Assembly (NCBI GenBank): GCA_024763435.1
Contig: JANTFN010000144.1
Location: 1-5,244, forward strand
Source of the DNA: Thermodesulfobacteriota bacterium
GTDB taxonomy: Bacteria; Desulfobacterota; S145-22
Direction: 5' to 3'
DNA: 5,244 bases
Below, one piece after another: positions 1 through 5,244 of this stretch (position 1 is its first letter; the number at the start of each line of letters is the position of its first letter). The position numbers and the translations under genes are program-made. A model generated the notes under the pieces. The model was not told where the DNA came from. It did not search any database and saw only the letters and a list, made by a program, of their open reading frames with translations.

Positions 1-168
1 GCAATTAAAGGCGCCAAGGCCAAGGCGGGTGTTACATTTTACAAACTCCCCCCGAAGGATATGGCCTGGTTGAAAAAGAAATCTATTGCTGTTCATCAGA
101 AATATGCCAAGGAAATTGGCCCGGAATATCTCAAGGCAGTGGAAGATTATCTGGGGTTTAAGAGATAA
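1..168 (+). CDS. dctP: TRAP transporter periplasmic solute-binding subunit (DctP family), 3' end only
   Basis: This is the C-terminal 55 residues of a protein whose start lies outside the window; the frame is open from base 1 to a TAA at 166-168. The residues are lysine-rich and helical (KLPPKDMAWLKKKSIAVHQK, then a terminal segment ending EDYLGFKR). This resembles the C-terminal helix region of DctP-type binding proteins, which capture an organic acid in the periplasm and hand it to the QM membrane complex. The fragment alone is too short to be decisive. The identification relies mainly on the genes that follow, since P-Q-M is the usual TRAP order. The substrate (C4-dicarboxylate or another carboxylate) cannot be read, because the ligand-binding domain is not in the window. 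A strong stem-loop follows the stop codon directly. Confidence 0.78.
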   Translation, partial: AIKGAKAKAGVTFYKLPPKDMAWLKKKSIAVHQKYAKEIGPEYLKAVEDYLGFKR

Positions 169-185
169 AAGAAAAAACGTCACCG

Positions 186-230
186 AAAAGGGGGAGTAGG
201 GATTTAACCGTCTTCTCACTCCCCCTTTTT
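186..230 (+). terminator. Intrinsic terminator or attenuator between dctP and dctQ
   Basis: Bases 186-197 (AAAAGGGGGAGT) and 218-229 (ACTCCCCCTTTT) form a perfect 12-bp stem around a 20-nt loop. The 3' arm ends in five T residues (226-230), the form of a Rho-independent terminator. It lies 17 bp after the dctP stop and 3 bp before the dctQ Shine-Dalgarno sequence. The downstream genes have no obvious promoter of their own, so partial termination with read-through is the likely role. That would give more binding protein than membrane subunits. The stem is certain from sequence; the partial-termination role is inferred. Confidence 0.85.
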
Positions 231-232
231 GT

Positions 233-236
233 GGAG
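233..236 (+). promoter_or_regulatory. Shine-Dalgarno sequence that decides the dctQ start
   Basis: GGAG at 233-236 lies 5 bases before the ATG at 242. An in-frame GTG at 236 overlaps this motif and has no ribosome binding site of its own, so ATG 242 is the better start. Confidence 0.7.
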
Positions 237-241
237 TGCGT

Positions 242-760
242 ATGATTGAGAAAACGCTTAAAACAATTGACAGAGCGCTGACCTTCTTTGAGGATTGGAC
301 CCTGTTTACGACGACCATGGTTGCCCTGATTACTCTTTTTATTGAAGTTGTGCTTCGATATGGGTTCAATAAATCTCTCGGGTGGCCTGAGGAGCTTGTC
401 CGGGAGGTTATCATGTATACGACCTTTATCGGGTGTTCTGCGGCCGTTAAAAACAGGTCCATGGTTGTCATTGATGCCCTGCCCCAGGTTGTGCCGAGGC
501 TGAAGCGGCCGCTGACCTTTGTAAGTCACGCGTTTACGCTTTTCTTTTCGGTCTTTATCTTTTATTATGGGTGGCTGAACGCGGCCATGCAGGTCAGAAC
601 GCATCAGAAGACTATCATTCTGGAAATTCCTATCGTTTTCCTTTTTGCCTTTCTCCCCATGATGGGAGCGGGGATGTTTTTACGAACCCTGCATGTCATC
701 TGGGAAGATCTTCACCCCGCGGTTGAAGAAACGAAACCCGAAAAACAAACAGATAAGTAA
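242..760 (+). CDS. dctQ: TRAP transporter small permease subunit (DctQ family)
   Basis: A 172-residue inner-membrane protein, a normal length for DctQ, the small subunit that pairs with DctM in sodium-driven uptake of organic acids bound by DctP. Four hydrophobic segments are visible at about residues 20-37, 56-70, 94-113 and 129-150. The conserved stretch after the first one reads RYGFNKSLGWPEELVRE (39-55), with the W-x-E-E-L core typical of the family. A conserved aspartate follows in VVIDALP (D78). The charged tail (EETKPEKQTDK) is probably cytoplasmic. ATG 242 is preferred over an upstream in-frame GTG at 236 because that codon overlaps the Shine-Dalgarno sequence. The gene lies between the attenuator-like stem-loop and dctM, which starts 18 bp after its stop. 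Family membership is clear; the substrate is unknown. Confidence 0.93.
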   Translation: MIEKTLKTIDRALTFFEDWTLFTTTMVALITLFIEVVLRYGFNKSLGWPEELVREVIMYTTFIGCSAAVKNRSMVVIDALPQVVPRLKRPLTFVSHAFTLFFSVFIFYYGWLNAAMQVRTHQKTIILEIPIVFLFAFLPMMGAGMFLRTLHVIWEDLHPAVEETKPEKQTDK

Positions 761-778
761 AGGAGAAGGGGAGCAAAT

Positions 779-2071
779 ATGGAGCAAGGTTATCTGATTA
801 TTGTTTTTCTTCTTCTCGGAATGATGGCGGCAACGGTTCCCGTTTTCATGAGCCTGTTTTTTGCGGGTGTTCTCGGCATCTTTTTCTTCAGCAATTATCC
901 CATGATGCTTGTTGTGCAATCTTTCTTCCGGAGTATGGATAAGTTTGCGTTGGTGGTGGTTCTTTTCTTTATTTTATGCGGGAACATCATGACCGCCGGC
1001 TCTATCGTTAAAAAATTGATTAAAGTGGCAAACGCGGTTGTCGGGTTTTTGCCCGGCGGGTTGGCCATGGCCGGAACGATTGCCTGCGGCCTGTTTGGTG
1101 CTATCTCCGGATCGACGGTGGCGACTGTTGTGGCTATCGGGGGCTTCATGATTCCGGCCCTGATAGAAAACGGATATGAAGAAAAATTCAGTTTGGGAGT
1201 TATGACAAGCGCGCCGGTTCTGGGGATTATTATCCCCCCGAGTATCTCCATGATCCTGTATTCCATGGTCACCAATGTGTCCCTGGAGGGGCTGTTTCTG
1301 ACAGGATTTATCCCCGGTATTATGGTTATCATCGGATTTTCCCTCTATTCATACTTTCACGCGAAAACCAAACATTATGTGACGCAGCCGGTTCCTACCT
1401 TCAAAGAACTTGTCGCCGTTTTCAGGGAAGGATTCTGGTCTTTGATGTTACCCGTTGTGATTTTCGGCGGGATTTACTCCGGGGCATTTACCGCGAATGA
1501 AGCGGCGGTTGTTGCAAGTGTTTACGCCTTTATCGTAGAAATTTTTATCCATAAAGACATGAAATTTCAGGATGTAAAAAAGGTAGTGGTTTCATCCGCC
1601 GTTACGTCCGCAACGCTTCTTATCATTGTGGCCGGTGCGACGACCTTTGGCCGTTACCTTACACTTCAAAATATCCCTGCGCAATTGGCTGACGCGGTAA
1701 CGGCACATATCCATTCCCCCTGGGTTTTCCTGCTGGCCGTAAACATCATGCTGCTGGTTGTCGGAATGTTCATGGATGTTATATCAGCAACGCTTCTCCT
1801 GACCCCTGTTTTTATTCCGATGCTCTATGCTTTTAACATTGATCTGATGCATTTCGGGTTGCTTATGACCGTGAACCTCGGTATCGGGTATATCACGCCA
1901 CCACTCGGGGTAAGTCTGTATATTACGGGTGCGATGACCAATCGAAATTTAATTTACGTGAGTAAATCAGTCCTCCCATTTATTTTTATACAGCTCGTTA
2001 TCCTTGCCATTCTCTCGTATATTCCGGCGCTTGTGCTGTATCTCCCGAAGGTCATGGGTTATATACAATAA
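779..2071 (+). CDS. dctM: TRAP transporter large permease subunit (DctM family)
   Basis: A 430-residue, very hydrophobic inner-membrane protein with many predicted helices, a full-length DctM. This subunit forms the transport path and carries the sodium-coupled movement of the substrate released by DctP. Family landmarks appear in order: FGAISGSTVATVVAIG (106-121), the re-entrant hairpin segment IIPPSISMILY (151-161), GAFTANEAAVVASVYA (235-250), GMFMDVISATLLLTPVFIPM (329-348) and NLGIGYITPPLGVSLYI (366-382). The two proline-rich segments (IIPPS and ITPPLG) are the paired elements expected of the inverted-repeat, elevator-type fold. The ATG at 779 follows GGGGAG (768-773) by 5 bases; a second purine run, AGGAG (761-765), lies further upstream. 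The gene is translated directly after dctQ and followed 65 bp later by the stress-protein gene. No frameshift or missing motif is seen. Confidence 0.96.
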   Translation: MEQGYLIIVFLLLGMMAATVPVFMSLFFAGVLGIFFFSNYPMMLVVQSFFRSMDKFALVVVLFFILCGNIMTAGSIVKKLIKVANAVVGFLPGGLAMAGTIACGLFGAISGSTVATVVAIGGFMIPALIENGYEEKFSLGVMTSAPVLGIIIPPSISMILYSMVTNVSLEGLFLTGFIPGIMVIIGFSLYSYFHAKTKHYVTQPVPTFKELVAVFREGFWSLMLPVVIFGGIYSGAFTANEAAVVASVYAFIVEIFIHKDMKFQDVKKVVVSSAVTSATLLIIVAGATTFGRYLTLQNIPAQLADAVTAHIHSPWVFLLAVNIMLLVVGMFMDVISATLLLTPVFIPMLYAFNIDLMHFGLLMTVNLGIGYITPPLGVSLYITGAMTNRNLIYVSKSVLPFIFIQLVILAILSYIPALVLYLPKVMGYIQ

Positions 2072-2136
2072 CAAAAGTGATGTCTTTTCATGGGGGCATT
2101 CAATCATGTGTTTAGACAAATAGAGGAGACTTAAAA

Positions 2137-2589
2137 ATGGCAACAAAGGTTTTACTCCCTGTCGATGGGTTGAGAAATTCTGTAGCGGCTGAAGACTACG
2201 CCCTTGAGTTGACGCAGAAAATGTCCCTTGAAGTAACCCTGCTTAATGTATTTAGAGATAAAAATATCAAGGACCACGGTCTGAATCAGGCCTTGCAGGA
2301 ATCTATCCGCGAGGCCCATAAGAAAACCATTGATAAAGTCCTGAATGATGTAAGACTGAAGTTTGAGCAAAAAAACGTTCCGGTTGAGAAAGTTGTCCTC
2401 TCCGGAGATCCGGGTGAGGTCATTTGCCGCTATGCCAGGGAAAAAGAATTTGATATGATTATTATTGCCGCGAGCGGCTTCACGGAATTTCAGGACTGGT
2501 TTATGGGTAGTGTAACCAATTATGTCCTCTATCGTTGCGGTTGCCCGGTCACCCTCGTTAAGCCCTACCAGCCGGGAATAAACAAATAG
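2137..2589 (+). CDS. Universal stress protein (UspA family), TRAP-associated
   Basis: A 150-residue cytoplasmic protein of single UspA-domain length. The N-terminal strand KVLLPVDG (4-11) carries the conserved aspartate D10 that contacts adenine nucleotides in ATP-binding members. SGDPGEVICRYA (89-100) matches the G-x-P-x-x-x-I region. The C-terminal nucleotide loop is usually written G-2x-G-9x-G-[S/T]. Here it is A111-2x-G114-9x-G124-S125, so spacing and the last two glycines are kept but the first glycine is alanine. ATP binding is therefore likely but not certain. A strong ribosome site, GAGGAG (2123-2128), lies 8 bases before the ATG. The gene follows dctM by 65 bp with no terminator seen between them, so it is probably in the same operon. 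A linked USP, TeaD, is known to control the TeaABC TRAP transporter of Halomonas, and a similar role is inferred here. The TAG stop overlaps the left end of the downstream repeat element. Confidence 0.92.
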   Translation: MATKVLLPVDGLRNSVAAEDYALELTQKMSLEVTLLNVFRDKNIKDHGLNQALQESIREAHKKTIDKVLNDVRLKFEQKNVPVEKVVLSGDPGEVICRYAREKEFDMIIIAASGFTEFQDWFMGSVTNYVLYRCGCPVTLVKPYQPGINK

Positions 2590-2626
2590 GACTAAGGACT
2601 GAGTGCTGAGGACGGAGTAAAACACT
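2588..2626 (+). repeat. Left heptad array of the intergenic element
   Basis: The left end divides into consecutive 7-bp units: AGGACTA, AGGACTG, AGTGCTG, AGGACGG, AGTAAAA, then CACT. The first unit begins on the second base of the stress-protein stop codon. The inner 12 bases (2615-2626, GAGTAAAACACT) are perfectly inverted at 2809-2820. Confidence 0.8.
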
Positions 2627-2629
2627 ATG

Positions 2630-2669
2630 GGGTTGAATTAGCTGGCGTATAATCCTGGCTTTTCAACCC
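2630..2669 (+). other. Imperfect hairpin inside the repeat element
   Basis: GGGTTGAA (2630-2637) is the reverse complement of TTCAACCC (2662-2669), an 8-bp stem. After a small bulge, AGC (2640-2642) can pair with GCT (2658-2660). The loop contains a perfect TATAAT (2648-2653). No T-run follows, so it is not a standard terminator. Its function is unknown. Confidence 0.5.
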
Positions 2670-2670
2670 A

Positions 2671-2710
2671 AAGGGCGCAAGGCGCAAATACATCATTGCC
2701 CTTAGTTTTT
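2671..2710 (+). terminator. Weak candidate terminator after the TRAP-usp operon
   Basis: AAGGGC (2671-2676) can pair with GCCCTT (2698-2703), a 6-bp stem with a 21-nt loop, followed two bases later by five T residues (2706-2710). The stem is short and the loop long, so this is only a possible end for the upstream transcript. It is the best terminator-like structure in the gap. Confidence 0.25.
2674..2687 (+). repeat. Tandem heptamer GGCGCAA x2
   Basis: Two exact adjacent copies of GGCGCAA lie at 2674-2680 and 2681-2687. The unit length equals that of the end arrays, but the sequence differs and the copies are not in the same 7-bp register as the left array. Confidence 0.6.
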
Positions 2711-2808
2711 GCCTGTCTCACTAATTTCCCATTTTGTTAACTAACCACCCCTGTGTTTCTACAACCCTACTGTTTCTTAGAGATTTGTTGAGCCCTGCTG
2801 CTTTTCTT

Positions 2809-2850
2809 AGTGTTTTACTCAGTCCTCAGTCCTTTCCCCTCAGTCCTTTG
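2809..2850 (-). repeat. Right heptad array of the intergenic element, inverted
   Basis: Read on the minus strand, this end is CAA followed by the 7-bp units AGGACTG, AGGGGAA, AGGACTG, AGGACTG and AGTAAAA, then CACT. It has the same number of units, the same phase and the same terminal core as the left array. On the plus strand three exact CTCAGTC heptamers are seen at 2818-2824, 2825-2831 and 2839-2845. Confidence 0.8.
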
Positions 2851-2860
2851 TTTTCACACA

Positions 2861-2889
2861 TGGACTTTTTACTTGTTTTCTGGTAAAGC
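2861..2889 (+). promoter_or_regulatory. Weak candidate promoter for mnmG-queA
   Basis: TGGACT (2861-2866, 4 of 6 matches to the -35 consensus) is followed after 17 bp by TAAAGC (2884-2889, 3 of 6 to the -10 consensus). A TG at 2881-2882 gives an extended -10 form. Transcription would start near 2896, leaving a leader of under 30 bases. It lies just outside the right end of the repeat element. The match is weak. Confidence 0.2.
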
Positions 2890-2922
2890 ATCCTTCGCGA
2901 ACAGCGGGATGGGGGAACAAGC

Positions 2923-4830
2923 GTGAATAAAAAAGAAAGAGCGGACAGCTTTGATGTCCTGGTGATAGGTGCGGGACATGCCGGCTGTGAGGCGGCGCTG
3001 TGTACGGCGCGTCTCGGTAAAAGAACGCTCCTGCTGACAAGTAATATTGACCGAATTGGTCATACGTCCTGCAATCCGGCCATGGGAGGGTTGGCAAAGG
3101 GCCAGTTGATGAAGGAAATCGACGCCCTTGGCGGTGAGATCGCGCGTGTAACAGACCAGGCCGGCATCCAGTTCAGAATTTTGAATACCCGAAAGGGACC
3201 CGCGGTTCGCTCGTCCCGCGCCCAGATTGACCGTCAGATTTACCGGGACATCATGCGTGATGTTATTATGGCACAGAAGGGCCTGCGGGTTAAAGAGGCC
3301 ATGGCCACCCGTCTCCTGTCTGAAGAGGGTGAGATTCGGGGAGTTGAAACCCGTATCGGGGAACGTTTTTACGCAAAGCGGGTCATCATAACAGCCGGAA
3401 CATTTCTTAACGGACTTGTGCATATTGGCCTGACGCACTTTGGTGCCGGGCGTCTCGGGGATTTTCCCGCCATCGGTCTTTCGGAATCGTTACAGGCCCA
3501 TGGCCTGCGTCTTGGCCGTCTCAAGACAGGGACAACCCCGCGTCTTGACAAACGATCGATTGATTACGCTTCACTGGGTAAACAGCCGGGAGACACGCCC
3601 CCACGCCCCTTTTCGTTCAACAGCCCGGGGATTGAACTTCCTCAGGTCCCCTGCCATATCACGTATACCCATGGCCGAACCCACGATATTATCCGATCCG
3701 GCTTGGATAGGTCGCCTCTCTATCAAGGTGTTATTGTCGGTGTCGGGCCGCGCTACTGCCCCTCCATCGAGGACAAGATTGTCCGATTCCCCGACAGAGA
3801 GCGGCATCAGGTTTTTCTCGAACCGGAAGGCCTGAACTCCATGGAGGTTTACCCGAACGGCCTGCCCACCTCTCTGCCCATCGATACCCAGATTGACATG
3901 CTGCACAGTATTCCCGGGCTTGAACGGGTTGAGATTATCCGGCCGGGGTATGCCATTGAGTATGATTTCGTTGACCCGACGGAACTTACCCCAGCCCTGG
4001 AGGCCAAAAAGGTCAGGGGGCTCTATCTCGCGGGGCAGATAAACGGAACATCGGGATATGAAGAGGCGGCTGCGCAGGGTCTTATCGCCGGCATTAACGC
4101 GAGCCTTTCGCTTGATGGGGCTGATCCGTTTATTCTCTCACGATCCGAGGCCTATATAGGGGTCCTGATTGACGACCTGGTAACCAAAGGGACGGAAGAA
4201 CCCTACAGGATGTTCACATCCCGAGCGGAGTTCAGGCTTTTCCTGCGTGAGGATAACGCAGACCTGCGTCTGATGGAAAAAGGAAGGTGCCTGGGCCTTG
4301 TGGGGGAAGCTGCCTACCGGAAATTCGTCTCAAAAAAAAGGGACATCGATGAAATCATGACCCTGCTCCATGCCACCAAGGTAACCCCTACGTCCGGTGT
4401 TCTGGACTGGTTAAACCGGTCTGGAACCGCCCCTTTGTCTCACCCGGTTTATGCCCATGAACTGTTAAAACGGCCGGAGGTCAAGATTGATGATTTGGCG
4501 TATTTTTGCCCGGCCCTCAAACAATTCAACGGTGAAGCCCTGGAACAGGCGCAGATTCAGATAAAATATGCCGGATATCTCAAGCGCCAGCAGGAGGAGA
4601 TCGCCCGTTTTGAAGAAATGGAATCGATTTCCATCCCCGGAGATATCGATTACACGGCAATTCCGGGGCTTTCGAGAGAGATCCAGGAAAAACTGATCAA
4701 GGTTTCTCCCACCTCTCTCGGGCAGGTTTCCAGAATTTCAGGTGTTACACCCGCGGCCCTCTCCATCCTTATGATGGTCATAAAGAAGGGCCTTCATAAA
4801 TCCACGGCCACCGCATCACAAACCCCATAG
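2923..4830 (+). CDS. mnmG: tRNA uridine-5-carboxymethylaminomethyl modification enzyme MnmG (GidA)
   Basis: A 635-residue cytoplasmic flavoprotein, close to the usual ~630. With MnmE it installs the carboxymethylaminomethyl group on wobble U34 of certain tRNAs, using methylene-tetrahydrofolate, FAD, NADH and glycine. The N-terminal FAD-binding fold is seen as DVLVIGAGHAG (11-21). TSCNPAMGGLAKGQL (48-62) carries C50, matching the catalytic Cys47 of E. coli. LNTRKGPAVRSSRAQ (87-101) follows. The first family signature, GPRYCPSIEDKIVRF (275-289), carries C279, matching E. coli Cys277. The second signature is complete at 370-393 (AGQINGTSGYEEAAAQG at its start). The C-terminal helical region (about 545-635), which contacts MnmE in characterised homologues, is present. 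The GTG at 2923 is the chosen start: GGGGGA (2911-2916) lies 6 bases upstream and the FAD motif falls at the usual distance. No mnmE is in the window. queA follows after 8 bp. Confidence 0.97.
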   Translation: MNKKERADSFDVLVIGAGHAGCEAALCTARLGKRTLLLTSNIDRIGHTSCNPAMGGLAKGQLMKEIDALGGEIARVTDQAGIQFRILNTRKGPAVRSSRAQIDRQIYRDIMRDVIMAQKGLRVKEAMATRLLSEEGEIRGVETRIGERFYAKRVIITAGTFLNGLVHIGLTHFGAGRLGDFPAIGLSESLQAHGLRLGRLKTGTTPRLDKRSIDYASLGKQPGDTPPRPFSFNSPGIELPQVPCHITYTHGRTHDIIRSGLDRSPLYQGVIVGVGPRYCPSIEDKIVRFPDRERHQVFLEPEGLNSMEVYPNGLPTSLPIDTQIDMLHSIPGLERVEIIRPGYAIEYDFVDPTELTPALEAKKVRGLYLAGQINGTSGYEEAAAQGLIAGINASLSLDGADPFILSRSEAYIGVLIDDLVTKGTEEPYRMFTSRAEFRLFLREDNADLRLMEKGRCLGLVGEAAYRKFVSKKRDIDEIMTLLHATKVTPTSGVLDWLNRSGTAPLSHPVYAHELLKRPEVKIDDLAYFCPALKQFNGEALEQAQIQIKYAGYLKRQQEEIARFEEMESISIPGDIDYTAIPGLSREIQEKLIKVSPTSLGQVSRISGVTPAALSILMMVIKKGLHKSTATASQTP

Positions 4831-4838
4831 AGATCTTT

Positions 4839-5244
4839 GTGACTGTTTCGATTGATACTTTTAATTACGCATTACCCGATTCTTTTATCGCTCAGCACCC
4901 CCGTCCGGGACGGGAGGAAGACAGGCTGCTTCGGATTGAAAGGGGCCGTGGTACGATAAGCCACCACAGGTTTCTGGATCTGCCGGACTTTCTGAGGCGG
5001 GGAGACTGTGTTGTGGTTAATGATACCCGTGTGATTCCCTCGAGGATAAAGGGGCGAAAACAAACCGGAGGTGCGGTGGAACTTCTGCTTCTCCATAAAC
5101 TGGATCAGGAAAGCAGGCAATGGCACTGCATGGCAAAACGAACCAACCGAATGAAGCCCGGCATGGCCTTTACCTTTGATAAGGGCCTTTCCGGAGAGGT
5201 TGTGGCCGTTTATGAAGGGGGCACCCTTGATATCCTGTTTTCGC
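4839..5244 (+). CDS. queA: S-adenosylmethionine:tRNA ribosyltransferase-isomerase QueA, 5' part
   Basis: The reading frame is open from GTG 4839 to the window edge (135 codons plus one base), so about 40% of a normal protein of some 340 residues is present. QueA transfers and isomerises the ribosyl group of S-adenosylmethionine onto the 7-aminomethyl-7-deazaguanine at tRNA position 34, making epoxyqueuosine. Family landmarks are FNYALPDSFIAQHPRPGRE (8-26), DRLLRIERG (28-36), HHRFLDLPDFLRRGDCVVVN (42-61) running into DTRVIPSRIKGRK (62-74), and TGGAVELLLL (76-85). GTG 4839 is chosen because it places the D-Y/N-x-LP motif at the normal distance from the N-terminus and no better in-frame start precedes it. 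The ribosome site is weak (AGAGA, 4829-4833, overlapping the mnmG stop). The gap after mnmG is 8 bp, so coupled translation is likely. Confidence 0.94.
   Translation, partial: MTVSIDTFNYALPDSFIAQHPRPGREEDRLLRIERGRGTISHHRFLDLPDFLRRGDCVVVNDTRVIPSRIKGRKQTGGAVELLLLHKLDQESRQWHCMAKRTNRMKPGMAFTFDKGLSGEVVAVYEGGTLDILFS

Larger units (their letters stand above)
2588..2850. repeat. Intergenic repeat element with heptad-phased inverted ends (MITE-like, candidate)
   Basis: This element fills most of the 333-base gene-free gap between the stress-protein gene and mnmG. Its two ends are inverted copies: 2585-2626 matches the reverse complement of 2809-2850 at 32 of 42 positions without gaps, including a perfect 12-bp match at the inner edge. 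Each end consists of 7-bp units. The interior of about 180 bp has no credible reading frame and holds a small hairpin, a tandem GGCGCAA pair and a pyrimidine-rich stretch. No flanking target-site duplication is evident. Inverted ends and no coding capacity suggest a non-autonomous mobile or palindromic intergenic element. The inverted repeat is directly visible; mobility is not shown. Confidence 0.6.

Noticed and set aside
236..241. GTG at 236 as the start of dctQ, adding two residues.
   Set aside because: The codon overlaps the GGAG motif and would have no ribosome site at a workable distance; ATG 242 does.
2090..2134. A 14-codon open frame (ATG to TAA) between dctM and the stress-protein gene, running over the latter's ribosome site.
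   Set aside because: It has no ribosome site of its own and no recognisable leader-peptide feature such as a codon run; an open frame of this length is expected by chance.
2648..2653. Perfect TATAAT as the -10 box of an mnmG promoter.
   Set aside because: No -35 match lies 16-18 bp upstream, the box is in a hairpin loop, and it is about 270 bp from mnmG with a possible terminator between.
2588..2850. CRISPR array as an explanation of the repeated units.
   Set aside because: The units are 7 bp, directly adjacent without spacers, and arranged as two inverted blocks; no cas genes are present.
2869..3438. A 189-codon minus-strand open frame over the start of mnmG.
   Set aside because: It is antisense to the clear FAD-binding part of mnmG, has no recognisable protein features, and is a shadow of that gene's codon bias.
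3440..3835. A 131-codon plus-strand open frame inside mnmG.
   Set aside because: It lies in another frame within the conserved mnmG coding region and its translation shows no family features.

Overview
The window looks like chromosomal DNA from a Gram-negative bacterium, most likely a Desulfobacterota (deltaproteobacterial) lineage. That placement is inference: it rests on the TRAP-transporter-plus-universal-stress-protein arrangement, mid-range GC, and intergenic heptamer repeats of a kind I associate with such genomes. No marker here fixes the taxonomy. All genes read on the + strand.

Left part (1-2589): a TRAP-type secondary transporter operon. It starts with the 3' end of the periplasmic binding protein (dctP, cut by the window edge). 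A strong stem-loop followed by a T-run comes next, and then the small membrane subunit (dctQ), the large membrane subunit (dctM) and a UspA-family universal stress protein. The stem-loop ends three bases before the dctQ Shine-Dalgarno sequence. It is well placed to let most transcripts stop after dctP, so that the binding protein outnumbers the membrane subunits. The stress protein is probably a nucleotide-binding partner or regulator of the transporter, as TeaD is for the Halomonas TeaABC TRAP system.

Middle (2590-2922, 333 bases): no gene. Most of it is a compact repeat element of about 263 bp. Its two ends are inverted copies of each other, and each is built of 7-bp units of the AGGACTG type ending in the same AGTAAAACACT core. 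The interior holds a small hairpin, a tandem GGCGCAA heptamer pair and a weak terminator-like stem. The left end of the element contains the stop codon of the stress-protein gene. A weak promoter candidate for the next operon lies just outside the right end.

Right part (2923-5244): two tRNA-modification genes, mnmG (complete) and queA (5' part only), 8 bp apart and probably cotranscribed. Both enzymes act on the wobble base at position 34, on U34 and on the queuosine precursor at G34 respectively. Both genes start with GTG and have weak ribosome binding sites.

The genes are all of known families. The part that conventional gene annotation does not explain is the heptad-phased inverted-repeat element between the two operons.
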